Source: Azorinus chamasolen
Lineage: Eukaryota; Mollusca; Bivalvia; Cardiida; Solecurtidae
Assembly (NCBI GenBank): GCA_963576725.1
Contig: OY755240.1
Span: 12,764,378-12,828,377, forward strand
Direction: 5' to 3'
DNA: 64,000 bases
The position numbers and the translations under genes were made by a program. The notes under the pieces are model-generated. The model saw only the letters and a program-made list of their open reading frames with translations, made no database searches and was not told the DNA's origin. Positions 36,149 through 46,232 of this stretch are shown here, piece after piece (the stretch's first letter is position 1; the number at the start of each line of letters is the position of its first letter).

Positions 36149-36850
36149 AAAAAGATCAAGAGGGACATCATGGCCCTATATCACTCACTTAGGAATTTAA
36201 GCACTAGATCGAAAACTGCATGGTCACAACCATCTCAGGAAAATGAAGATAAGAGGGTCATATATATAGTAGTTTTTTAATATGTTTAATTGAAGATTAT
36301 TTAATTGTTCAAATTATGCATGGTAGTCATAATTAGTTCTCCATCTGGTCACCAGAGGACTAATTCCACCAAATACTATTCAGATTACTTGGTAGACCAC
36401 CACATTTGGACAAGAAGATTTTAACATCTACCCTATATTGCACCCATGTTTGTTTTAGATAACAAAATGGTTTTAGCAATTTTTATACAGATTCACCAGG
36501 GAACTTTTCCTACCAAATGAAATTGGACCACCAGTTTTGGAGAAGCTTTTTAAAAGTTTTCTAAATAAATATCATACGGAAATCTAGCCCGCATCTGGTC
36601 AAATATTGACATGATTTTAGCAATTTTGATAGGCATGTTTTTTTCAGCAATTTTGGTACAGGGTCACAAAATGACTATTCCTATCAAATATTACTTAATT
36701 CTAACCACTGGTTTTGGAGTTTCAGAGGAGATGTATACAGTTTCAAGCAATTGTGGATCAGACAGACAGACAGACGGACGAGGGGACAGACCAACACAAG
36801 ACAGTGGGTAATCACAAAAGCTCCTCTGAGTATACTCAGATTAGCCAACT
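36149..36850 (+). mobile_element. HINE, degraded, only in duplication copy A
   Basis: ATCAAGAGGGACATCATGGC at the 5' side, a core with GGTCACCAGAGGA and TTTTAGCAATTTT units, then GACAGACAGACAGACGGACG and a decayed hairpin (AGCTCCTCTGAG.. CTCAGATTAGC). Copy B lacks it. Confidence 0.7.
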
Positions 36851-37096
36851 AGGATTTTACTGGTTCATGCTGATTTTATATATTGTGCCTGTTAAATCAG
36901 ATTTTATATATTGTGCCTGTTAAATCAAAGTATAAATTAACGCTGCCACATGTATTTTATAAGTGGTTGTTATCAGGGTCTTCAAAGCTTACCAGGGGAT
37001 CAGTGGACAATTTTTGACAGGGGAATCACTTATAAAATAGTCAGTGGTAGAGTAAGTGTATAAGTGCCAACATCAAACGATACGGCAGAATTTAGG

Positions 37097-37336
37097 ACTA
37101 ACCCTTTATTTTCATATGAACACCTTTTCACCCTCTGAAAAGAGAATAGATCCAGATCAGATCGCTCTTGTAGGAGCAGCATGACCTGGATTTGCTCAGT
37201 TTGCTGAAAAAGATAGATCTTACTTCAATTTCTGCCAATACCAAAACATCCTAAGCAATGTAAAAAATCAGCTTAAAAAATTACAGTGTAATATTTGTAC
37301 CATGAATAATTCATCAGATAAAGGATAAAGGGTAAA
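37097..37336. mobile_element. MITE-B just upstream of the membrane-protein gene
   Basis: CTAACCCTTTATTTTC... GATAAAGGGTAAA. The corresponding MITE is present at 51243-51535 in copy B, so it was there before the duplication. It ends 50 bp before the ATG. Confidence 0.82.
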
Positions 37337-37386
37337 CCTGTAAATATACCGACACAGAAGAAAACTATGAGAACTTACGAGGGATC

Positions 37387-38961
37387 ATGGACTTCATCAG
37401 ACGATTTCTACGTTCAGATTGTCTTGATTTACTCATTATTGTTGATGAGAATGATGCTGTCAAAAGATGTATGCATGAAGTGAAATCTGTACTAGAACCA
37501 AGGAATTTAATCAAGGTAAAACATCTCAGCTTATTTGATACTAAAACGGACTTAACCAGTATAAAATGTGACAAATTGTTGATTCTTCGAGCAGGTTCTA
37601 ATGTCACAGACAATGAAGGAAACTGGATTGAAAGATTTCCCTATATTAAAAGAGATTCCACAAGATATTTAGTGATATGTTTTACCAGTGATCATGAAAC
37701 TGGTACAGAACTGGAAGACAGACCACTGCAGAATTATCTGATTTGTGAAGTTTCTAATATCATAACATGGTTTTCTAGAATACTTGAATTCCTATTTGGA
37801 CAAAAGGTTGCCCAGGATAATAGAAAGGCAAATTTGGAAGTGCATTCTACCGAGTCTCAGTCTACATGGAGTGAATTATTTAAAACTCAAGCAAAGCAGT
37901 GTCTTCAACATCAAACTAATCCAGACATAAATCAAACTGAAAACAGCACAGTTGTGCTTTTGTGTGACAGTCTTAATCAAAAATTGGAAAATAGTTTGAA
38001 AGAAACATTGAGAGGAAAAAAGTTGAACCAAAACTACATCTATGTTTTGTCCTTTTCACACAAACAGGATCATTCAGAGGATATTAAATGGATCACCACA
38101 CGTACATACACAAGAAGAGATTTGACACTCTTTGTCCTTCATCTGTGGAAGGAACTGGGCTTGATAGAAATTACTGATGAATTTGTTCCAGTTCCAAAAT
38201 TACCAGAACCTTTAAAAGGGGAAGTGAAGTTCAGTCAGCTCAGGTTTCAGACTGGACAGTTGCTGATTGAATGGACCAATAGCCATTCGAACAGTGACAA
38301 TATGCACATACTTATAGAACACCGCACTAATAGGAACCCTGAATGGGATTTGGTTGATAATCTTCCTGGGGATGTCATAAACTACGAAGCCATAAATCTG
38401 GATATAAACTGTAAACATCAGTTCAGAATTAGATGTGAAACACCAGATGGCATATCTACACCACTTGTTTCTGCATGGTTCTCATGGAAGGCATATAACA
38501 AAATGAAAATTCTGCTAGTAGCATTCTACCTTGTTTGTAGTGTTGTCATAGGCATTTTAAATCTGGTTCAATTTATAGTTCTGTGTTGTGCCATGATAAT
38601 AATTCCCCTGATATATTTTGTACTTTCTGGTGGTATTGGATGTATCATATGCTGCATCTCAAATTCAAAAGAAAATAAGGAATACATACGTTCGAGCAAT
38701 TTCGTGGAGCAATGTTATTTTCTGTTCATTTTTCTTTGCTCCATGTGTTTCTTCACATTCTATGCAATGCACCGAAATTATTCAGAGGACAATATGTACT
38801 GGCTTCTTATTGCAGGTATATATCTACTGGTTTGGTGTTTGGGAGTTCATTTAACATTAATGTCTTATGAAAAAGAGTTAGGAACTTTTGATTTACTTTT
38901 AGACATCTTTAATAAAGCCAAGGCCATTGAAGTACAATATAATATAGGACAGGTACAGTAA
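37387..38961 (+). CDS. Unrecognised 524-residue protein: two alpha/beta blocks, FN3-like domain, about four membrane spans
   Basis: Single open exon. Residues 1-140 alternate hydrophobic strands and helices (LDLLIIVDEND, KCDKLLILRAG, RYLVICFTSD). Residues 188-265 look like a second such block (STVVLLCDSL, YIYVLSFSHK, LTLFVLHLW). Residues 271-366 resemble fibronectin type III (LLIEWTNSHS, YEAINLD, HQFRIRCETPDGIS). Hydrophobic spans lie at about 374-396, 398-427, 442-462 and 470-490, with a short tail ending VQYNIGQVQ. No signal peptide. The strand-helix blocks could be TIR/SEFIR- or caspase-like, but I see no diagnostic motif. The frame is open upstream to a stop at 37333, so an upstream exon is possible. 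It is preserved between two diverged copies, which supports a real gene. Function unknown. Confidence 0.8.
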   Translation: MDFIRRFLRSDCLDLLIIVDENDAVKRCMHEVKSVLEPRNLIKVKHLSLFDTKTDLTSIKCDKLLILRAGSNVTDNEGNWIERFPYIKRDSTRYLVICFTSDHETGTELEDRPLQNYLICEVSNIITWFSRILEFLFGQKVAQDNRKANLEVHSTESQSTWSELFKTQAKQCLQHQTNPDINQTENSTVVLLCDSLNQKLENSLKETLRGKKLNQNYIYVLSFSHKQDHSEDIKWITTRTYTRRDLTLFVLHLWKELGLIEITDEFVPVPKLPEPLKGEVKFSQLRFQTGQLLIEWTNSHSNSDNMHILIEHRTNRNPEWDLVDNLPGDVINYEAINLDINCKHQFRIRCETPDGISTPLVSAWFSWKAYNKMKILLVAFYLVCSVVIGILNLVQFIVLCCAMIIIPLIYFVLSGGIGCIICCISNSKENKEYIRSSNFVEQCYFLFIFLCSMCFFTFYAMHRNYSEDNMYWLLIAGIYLLVWCLGVHLTLMSYEKELGTFDLLLDIFNKAKAIEVQYNIGQVQ

Positions 38962-38989
38962 CATAACGACATATTGAGGTGAATATTCA

Positions 38990-39222
38990 TGTAAGAAACT
39001 ACAGTACGTGTATTGTGATTATTGATTTATTTTTATAAATCATGTATCACAAAAACACAGAATTTTGTTACTATTTTGTTATTATAAATGGGGGAGACAT
39101 AATTATTCCATTAGCAAGCAGAGCAGAACCTGGTTATAGACTACTCCTGTAGGAGCCATCAGATCTGGGTCTACTCTGTTTTCAAAGGCATGAAAAGGTG
39201 TTCCTATGAGAGAGAGGGTTAA
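38990..39222. mobile_element. MITE-B, shared by both duplication copies
   Basis: The palindrome near 39113-39183 has apex ACTCCTGTAGGAGCC; ends GAGAGAGGGTTAA. The counterpart is 54495-54701. Confidence 0.8.
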
Positions 39223-39519
39223 ATAACTTCATCTTGGATTCATGCACAATTATTTTAGAAAATGAGAAGACCGGTTTATTAAAGTTTGTACGGTGCAATG
39301 GTCACAAGTATGAATATGTTTTAGTTGTACATGTCAGCTGTAGCAATCTAAGAAGACTAAAGGTTAAAATGGGACCAATTTGTTGACAATTTAGAATGTC
39401 ACATGATGTGCATATACATGTATAATATATGTAATTATGTTTGCTTAGAAGATTTTAGATAATTATGCAAGTAGCAAATACTCCATCCTCAGAAATTTTT
39501 AGCAATGAAGAATTTATGT

Positions 39520-39665
39520 CTTTGTAGGCAGGTGGCAAGTCATACAGAAATCTCCCAGAGGAGCTTTCTGCATGACTTTTTAACCCAGCATTTAGCTGCC
39601 ATCTGTGTTAAACATCGATGATGGTACATATTTTAGTCTTCGTAGTATCACGTTTTTACTGTAAT
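39520..39665. mobile_element. MITE-D copy, partial
   Basis: GGCAGGTGGCAAGTCATACA, AGAAATCTCCCAGAGGAGCT centre, TTAGCTGCCATCTG, right end CGTTTTTACTG then TA. Confidence 0.72.
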
Positions 39666-39750
39666 ACATTCAGCAATAAATACTTAAATTTCTCATTATT
39701 TATATAGAAACTGCATTATTTGCCCAAGTTTGTCTAACCAGGTGATAAAA

Positions 39751-39954
39751 TTACCACTTGTCCACCCATCCTGCATGCTTTTCTCTTCTTTGTCTATATT
39801 GAAAGACAAGTGAGGTTTTTGGTTTTCCATCATTGTCTATTATGCAGGAGGAATGACAAAGTTTAGAATTTTCAACCCCTGTGAAATTAATTTGTGCAGT
39901 ATTGTATTTACTCAAATGCCCACATCCCGTCAAAATTTCAGCGCAATCGACCAA
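39751..39954 (-). other. 67-codon minus-strand ORF, doubtful
   Basis: Reads NSKLCHSSCIIDNDGKPKTS then LVFQYRQRREKHAGWVDKW. The same segment exists at about 55030-55170 in copy B but with stops, so it is not conserved as coding there. No family recognised. It may be an old gene fragment or chance. Confidence 0.2.
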
Positions 39955-40155
39955 TGAAAAGTGTCAAAACTGGCCCGTTACTGAACCTTGTATATCTATT
40001 GGTCTGAATTTTTCAATATCAAAACCTCGTATAAATTTTACTCTTCAAGCATGCGGAGCAATGACATTAAACATATCAAAAACACATGCAGATTAAGTCA
40101 GTGCATGTATTGTGGTACATAAAGCATAGGTCTGCCCTCCTCCTGGTGTGTCAAG

Positions 40156-41384
40156 GGAATGTAGGTAAAAATGCCGCAGGTAAAAATGCCTTAGGTAAAT
40201 ATGCCATAGGTAAAAATGCCTTAGGTAAAAATGCCACAGGTAAAGTGGTAAAAATGCCTTAGGTAATAATGCCTTAGGTAAAAATGCCATAGGTAAAAAT
40301 GCCACAGTTAAAAAAACAACAACATATTTTTAAATTTATAAAAGGAAAACTGTATGATTTGAAAAAATATGTTATAATATCATTTCATAATCAATTTAGT
40401 ATATAAAACCATTTAAATATGTTCAAAATTAAAAATATTTATTATTATTTTCTGGCATTTGACGGGTGGTGTCTGGGTCTAAACTGTTAAAAAATGCCAC
40501 AGTTATAAAAAAATAAATTAATAACAAATATTTTTGAATTTATAAAAGGAAACTATATTTTGAAAAAATATTGTTATAATAGTAGACCCAGATTATATAG
40601 GAGCAGTCTGATCAGGATCTGTTGAAATCTTACCTACTTGTTTCTTATGATTTTTCCGAAAAATTATTTAAACAGAGTTGACCCAGACACCTTCCCTCAA
40701 ATGCCAGAGGTATATAAAAACATTATTTAATAACAAATATTTGGAAATTTTGTCTGAGTCCAAAAAAAAATAAAAAAAATTCATACAATTATTTACAAAA
40801 AATTAGACCAAGACACCACCAAAATTGATTATGAAATGATAGTACAACATATTTTTTTCAAATTATACAGTTTTCTTTATATAAATTTAAAAATATTTGT
40901 TATTAAAAAAAATTTCAGAGGTATATAAAAACATTATTTGATAAAAAATATTTGGAAATTTTGTCTGAGTCCAAAATAAAAAAAACTGATTTTTCATACA
41001 ATTATTTAAAAAAAAAAAATAGACCAAAATTGATAATGAAATGATATTGCAACATATTTTTTCAAATTATACAGTTTTCCTTTTATAAATTTAAAACTAT
41101 TTGTTATTAAAAAAAATTCAGAGGTATATAAAACATTATTTAATAACAAATATTTTTAACTTTATAAAAGGAATTATATATTTTTTCCTTTTATAAATTA
41201 AAAAATATTTGTTACATGTATTTTTTTTTTTAACTGTGGCATTTTTACCTATGGCATATTTACCTAAGGCATTATTACCTACGGCATTTTTACCACTTTA
41301 CCTGTGGCATTTTTACCTAAGGCATTTTTACCTATGGCATATTTACCTAAGGCATTTTTACCTGTGGCATTTTTACCGCACACC
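40156..41384. mobile_element. Foldback element FB3 (GGTAAAAATGCC subrepeats)
   Basis: The left end has about ten 12-21-bp units of GGTAAAAATGCC; the right end has the complement GGCATTTTTACC. The inverted homology continues inward, AT-rich, to about 40400 and 41034 (AAAGGAAAACTGTAT against ATACAGTTTTCCTTT). GTGTCAAG(G) flanks both sides (40148-40155 and 41385-41392). Tips GGGAATG and CACACC. The interior also has a worn MITE-B (about 40577-40690) and AGAGGTATATAAAA direct repeats. No transposase. Confidence 0.88.
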
Positions 41385-41741
41385 GTGTCAAGGTACAAAG
41401 CTTAGACTCAAGTGAAATGTAAATTGTCATTATATCATGCTCGCCTGATAAAAAATATGCATTATCATGTTTTCTTAAGAATTACCATGACTTATATCAG
41501 TTGGGCCATTGCATAATCATGTTTTCACAGTTTTCTTAAACATTACCATGACTTACATCAGTTGGGTTTGGACCCAGATCAAAAGTCTAGATGGTGATCA
41601 TTTTCCTTGACTGGCTGAATTGTTACTTTCCTATATCTCTCACATCTAATTTGAGAGACATTGGAAGACACCATGTAACATCTAGCTATCACTCACACTA
41701 CACACTGGGGTTAATGGGTCAAAATCCCTTTCAAAATGCCT
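41385..41741. other. No gene; about 90-bp imperfect direct repeat
   Basis: ATCATGTTTTCTTAAGAATT...ATATCAGTTGGG at 41463 recurs at 41517 as ATCATGTTTTCACAGTTTTC...ACATCAGTTGGG. Confidence 0.55.
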
Positions 41742-41943
41742 TTAATGTTTCGTCTGCAACAAAAAGTTATTGTCATCTGCTTCAATTCTTAAAATAAACT
41801 TACTTTCATTTTTTTGCAAAAATATGGTTAAGATGACAAACAGTCTGGATCCTGATGAGACGCCGCAGTATGCGGCCTCTCATCTGGATCCAAACTGTTT
41901 GCATAGGTAATCACAGTTTCACCACTAGCATGCAAAGAGTTAA
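41742..41943. mobile_element. MITE-E copy, left tip worn
   Basis: From TTTCGTCTGCAAC to TAGCATGCAAAGAGTTAA. The palindrome at 41837-41901 has one arm mutated at the apex (GCGGCCTC). Confidence 0.88.
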
Positions 41944-42015
41944 GAGTCATGCATTGACCTGGAGAGATTTTACTGCCCAGCAGCTGTAACCTTTGAACTG
42001 CTGCTGGTCTGCAGT

Positions 42016-42195
42016 TTAACCCTTAATTTCTCTCATTTAAACTTGTTTTCATGCATCTGCAAACAGAGTAGACCCAGATAAGGTGGCTCCTATAGGATCA
42101 GGGTCTGCTATTTGCTAATGGAATTTGATAGATGTTTCTATGCCTTCTAAAACAGCTACACTGATTCACCTTCAACATTTTATTATAAATAGAAT
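42016..42195. mobile_element. MITE-B copy, truncated
   Basis: TTAACCCTTAATTTC..., GCAAACAGAGTAGACCCAGA, apex deleted to CTCCTATAGGATCAGGG. The right end stops near ATAGAATG. Confidence 0.75.
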
Positions 42196-43139
42196 GATAC
42201 TAGACCTCCAATGCAGTTATCTCCCTTTGTCGTTTATTGCTATGCTGATGGGACAAGGGAAATAACTGTGAGGAATTTACCTTTTAAGTGTTACAGATTC
42301 TGATGTTAAGTAGCATAAAACCCCAGGGTGAGACCATTTTTGGCCCAGGGGTCATTATTTGAACACACCTGGTAGTGGTATATTAGGTGATGCTTCATAC
42401 CAAATATCTTAGCTCTAGATTATGTGGTTTCAGACAAAAAGATTTTTAAAGGTTTCCCTATATAAGTCTATGTAAAAACTACAAGCCCCAGGGCAGGGCC
42501 ATTTTTGGCCCGGGGGTCATCATTTTAACAAACTTGGTAAAGGACCATTAGATGATGCTATATACAAAATATCAAAGCTCTAGAAATTGTGGTTTCAGAG
42601 AAGAAGATTTTCAAAGATTTAAAAAAAACCCTGTAAAAGTAGTGGGGCGGGGCCATTTTTTGCCAGGGGGTCATGATTTTAACAAAACTGATAAAGGACA
42701 CCCTAAGGTACATTTCTGTGAAATTTGGTTGAAATCCTCCCGGTGGTTTAGGAAAAGAAGTCATTTGAAATAAAAGTGAACGGACAGACGGACGGACATG
42801 CTAACAAATGGGTAGTTGTGTGACTTTTTCCTTTGATCTTTTCTTGTGGGACTAGTCCCACAAGAAAAACTATTTTTGGCTCTAACTTTGGAAAAGAATG
42901 ATCTGGAAGCTAACCCTAACCCTAACCCTATGTCCCACAACTGGCCAGGTTAATGTCACAAGAAATGGCCAGGTTAATGTCACAAGAGATGGCCAGGTTA
43001 ATGATTTTACTTGTGCGACTAGTTAGAAAAAGTCACACAACTACCCATTGGTGAGTGCGGACGGACGGACAGACGGACAGACGGACGACAGGCGGTCACA
43101 ATAGCTCACCTTGAGCCTTTGGCTCAGGTGAGCTAAAAA
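42196..43139 (+). mobile_element. HINE, GCTCACC family, 5' end missing, carries an insertion
   Basis: Core units with CCATTTTTGGCCC.GGGGTC and TATCTTAGCTCTAGA, then ACGGACGGAC, then the hairpin at 43102-43135 (TAGCTCACCTTGAGCC / GGCTCAGGTGAGCTA) and AAAA. The microsatellite is split by 42808-43050. Confidence 0.82.
42808..43050. mobile_element. Small inverted-repeat insertion with TTAGGG-type repeats
   Basis: The ends ATGGGTAGTTGTGTGACTTT and AAAGTCACACAACTACCCAT are inverted over about 23 bp. Inside are a 28-bp perfect palindrome (centre GGGACTAGTCCC, about 42841-42868), CTAACCCTAACCCTAACCC (about 42911) and three copies of GGCCAGGTTAATGTCACAAG. It interrupts the HINE microsatellite. Confidence 0.8.
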
Positions 43140-43152
43140 TATGGTAGAATAA

Positions 43153-43391
43153 TTAACCTTTCCCTGTTCTATTTTTATTTCAAATTTCAATACCTACTGA
43201 ATACTCATGGACAAAATAGTTATAATGAATATGAAAGGTGGAATATTGTAGCAATTGCACCAAGTGCTCTATTTATCACAATGGTTTCAAAAAGTGACTA
43301 TTAAAGAGGTGTCAAAAGGTGTCCATACAGAGGTGTCAAAATGTGTCGATAGAGGGGTGTCAAAAGGCATCAATCTGAAGGAATGGGTTAA
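43153..43391. mobile_element. Chimeric MITE: B left half joined to A right half
   Basis: TTAACCTTTCCCTGTTCTA... GTGGAATATTGTAGC is MITE-B. At about 43260 it changes to TGCTCTATTTATCACAATGG, the right palindrome arm of MITE-A, and ends GAATGGGTTAA. Both outer TTAA sites are present. Confidence 0.85.
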
Positions 43392-43505
43392 ACATTGTCA
43401 CAGTATCACATACTCTGGATCCTGGTGAGTTACTCAATGTCTCATCTGGATCCAAACTGTCTGTAAAGTAGCTCACAGATTCACCAATGGCAGCAAAAGA
43501 ATTAA
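43388..43505. mobile_element. MITE-E remnant
   Basis: ACTCTGGATCCTGGTGAG ... CTCATCTGGATCCAAACTGT with the apex lost, then AGCAAAAGAATTAA. Confidence 0.7.
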
Positions 43506-43880
43506 ATGTAAACTATGAAAATGAAATGGCCATCACAATATACCGGTATATTAAATAATATACCCTTACTGTACTATACATTTGAAAGTTGTTTCTACGT
43601 AACGTATAACAGACAAATATTACTCCACGTTTATATAAAATACACATTCATGCAAAAGTAGAAAACTCTCACTATCAAATGTAAATGTCTGGCTCTATTT
43701 GCAGAAGTTCTCTTTCACGAGATAGGAAACCTTTATTTAACTTTGAATACTTTGAATATAAGGAAAGACATTATCAATCATAAAAATATAGGGAATAATT
43801 GATATCAATTTATGTGTATGTAACGAATTTAGGTTTGTGGATTACATGTATTCATTTTTGTGACATTGTTATTGTTATTT
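43506..43880. other. No gene seen
   Basis: AT-rich; nothing recognised. Confidence 0.45.
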
Positions 43881-44126
43881 TACCCTTTCCTTCATATAAA
43901 TGCTTTTTCACGCATTTGCAAACAGTAAATCCAGATCAGATGGCTCCTAGAAGAGCTGTCTGATCAGGGTCTGCTCTGTTTGCTAATGGACTCTGGCAGT
44001 TCTGTTTCTTTTTATTCTAAAATGGCTACAATGTTCCACCTTCCATATTTCATAGGAACTATTTTGTCTATGAATATTCAGTAGGTATTGAAAATTGGAC
44101 TAAATATAGAACAGGGAAAGGGTTAA
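43881..44126. mobile_element. MITE-B copy, near complete
   Basis: TTTACCCTTTCCTTC (TTAA worn) ... CAGGGAAAGGGTTAA. Palindrome about 43918-43982, centre GGCTCCTAGAAGAGC. Confidence 0.88.
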
Positions 44127-44306
44127 AACAGATATATTTACAAATAGTTTTGTTACTATTACAAGTACATGTATCGAAAATTGAAATAAAAGACCATAAT
44201 TTTTCACCAAAAGCTTTATAAATCTGTTTTTCCTATCATGTATCAATAAATGATCAATAAAATAGATTGTTGATACATTGATAATATATCGATACTTATC
44301 AATGTA

Positions 44307-44490
44307 CAGTAAAATCCTGACTATTCAAATTTTCTGTATTGAAGAATTTAGACCCTTTTAGGCAGGAGGCTCCTTAATGCATGGTGAAAGTCATGCAGAA
44401 AGCTCCTTGAGGAGCTTTCTGCATGACTTAAATTTCACCATGCACTAAGCTGCCACCTGTCTTAAAGACCGATAAAAATATTCCTTTTCA
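44307..44490. mobile_element. MITE-D copy
   Basis: TA, CAGTAAAATCCTGACTATTC on the left. The palindrome GGTGAAAGTCATGCAGAAAG meets at GCTCCTTGAGGAGC. The right end fades near TTCAGTTTTAA. Confidence 0.8.
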
Positions 44491-44739
44491 GTTTTAACCT
44501 CTTTGAAAACAGAGTAGACCCAGATCAGAAAGTCCGTATACGAGCCCTCTGACCAGTGTCAACTGTTTGTAACAGAATAATAAAACATATTGCATTTCTG
44601 AAGAGAAATCAAGAAACATTTCAGATTTGTGGCAGATAATTTTTGAGGATGAACTTTTTTTCTAACCCTTCTTATATGGAGTCCTATTCTATGGACAAAC
44701 CTCTTTCAAGTTTAGCTGTCAAATATCTCAGTGCAACAA

Positions 44740-45056
44740 TTTACCCATTTCAACATATTGACACCATTTGACACCTCTGTAAAAGTCACTTTGTTAAACT
44801 ATTGTGTTCTATTTATAACAATCGTTTCAAAACTACACAAATTCTAAAATTTTCCTTTTTTCTTATAAATGCTTTCACACATAAATTGCAAACAGAGAAG
44901 ACCCAGATCAGACGGATCCTAGAGGAGCCGTCTGATCAGGGTCTTCTCTGTTTGCTAATAGAATTTCAAAGAGCTGTGTCTTTCCTTTCTAAATGGCTAA
45001 TGAATATTCAGTAGGTATTGAAATTGGTAATAAATATTGAACAGTGAAAGGGTTAA
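44740..45056. mobile_element. Chimeric MITE: A left half joined to B right half
   Basis: TTTACCCATTTCAACATATTGA and a collapsed MITE-A palindrome run to TTCTAAAATTTTCCTTTTTTC. At about 44868 it turns into MITE-B with a complete palindrome at 44888-44955 (centre GATCCTAGAGGAGC), ending AGTGAAAGGGTTAA. The order is the reciprocal of the chimera at 43153. Confidence 0.82.
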
Positions 45057-45224
45057 GCAGATGATAAATATTTGTTGTGCTAAAGACTCACCTACAAGGC
45101 TACTGAAATATACAATGTATATGTACAGGACTGTAATACCAATATGTACCAAGCATGAATTTTACCCCAATGTTTCTGCCATAGCAAAATACTGGTATAA
45201 AACATACATACATATTGTCCTTGT

Positions 45225-45453
45225 TTAACCCTTTACCTCATAGGCTATTTTTAGAACTAACTTCTTTCATTCAATTTACCAAAAAGGAGCAGTAACTAGA
45301 GAAAAGGAAAATTTCAGAATTGTCTAGTTTTGAAACCATTGTGATAAATAGAGCATTTGCTCCTGTGGAGCAAATGCTCTATTTATCACAATGGTTTCAC
45401 AAAGTGACTTTTACAGAAGAGTCAAAAGGCGTCAATATGCCGGAATGGGTTAA
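45225..45453. mobile_element. MITE-A copy, complete
   Basis: TTAACCCTTTACCTC... GGAATGGGTTAA; palindrome 45332-45398, apex GCTCCTGTGGAGC. Confidence 0.92.
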
Positions 45454-45676
45454 CCCTTTACCTCATCGGCTATATTTGATCAAACCTCTTTGAAGAAATC
45501 TACTGAAAAGGAACATTTAGTAGTAATAAGGAAAAGTTAAGAATTTTGTACATGTAGTTATGAAACCAATGTGATAAATAGAGCATTTTGAATCAAATGC
45601 TCTATTTATCACAATGGTTTCAAAACATGACTTTTATACAGGCATCAAAAGACATCAATATGAGAGAATAGGTTAA
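45450..45676. mobile_element. MITE-A copy sharing one TTAA
   Basis: TTAACCCTTTACCTC... GAATAGGTTAA; the palindrome at 45562-45621 lacks the CTCCTATAGGAG centre. The TTAA at 45450-45453 is common to both neighbours. Confidence 0.9.
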
Positions 45677-45840
45677 TTAATATTCATGATGGCAGTAAGA
45701 AAGTAGATCAAAAGCAAAAATGGATAAACTCCTAACAAAATTCATACACAGTTTCAGTTCAAAACATCACAGCACATCAAAAAGATGTTTATTGCTAATC
45801 AAATTGAAAATACTGTCTTCACAACATTTTCTACTTTATT

Positions 45841-46094
45841 TTAACTCTATGCCTCATATTAAATGCTTTTTCACACCTTTGCAAACAAAGTGGACCCAGA
45901 TCAGACAGCTCCTGTAAAAGCCATCTGATCAGGGTCTGCTCTGTTTGCTTTTTTATATGATACAAGTCTGATTCTACTGTTTTTGTCAAAAAAAATCCCT
46001 TGATATCTTTACAGCAGAAAAAATCAGCTAATATATATTCTTGAATCTTGATGTCATTATTTCTTTTAAGAATATTGAACAGGAACAGTGTTAA
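45841..46094. mobile_element. MITE-B copy, complete
   Basis: TTAACTCTATGCCTC... GGAACAGTGTTAA; palindrome about 45881-45950, apex AGCTCCTGTAAAAGCC. Confidence 0.82.
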
Positions 46095-46232
46095 AACAAG
46101 ATCTGCTCTTTATTATTATAGGATATTATAGATCTGATCCTATACTATTGGGTATAGCTATGCTGTTTTTTTGTTTTACATAATAAAATGAAATAATTTG
46201 TCAATAAATGTTCATAACGGGTAGGGTCTATC

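Larger units (their letters stand above)
36083..39970. repeat. Segmental duplication, copy A
   Basis: Colinear with about 48890-55180. Shared anchors: TCAACAAGTG, GCTGCCACATG, GGGAATCACTTATAAAA, the whole membrane-protein reading frame, TTGGATTCATGCACAATTAT, and TGCAGGAGGA.TGACAA. The copies differ mainly by mobile-element insertions. Confidence 0.92.

Noticed and set aside
37365..37613. Minus-strand ORF opposite the membrane-protein gene, also at 51522-51959
   Set aside because: Shadow of the plus-strand gene; its similarity in both copies follows from the duplication.
42911..42931. Interstitial telomere or chromosome-fusion mark
   Set aside because: Only about three CTAACCC units, inside a small inverted-repeat insertion within a HINE.
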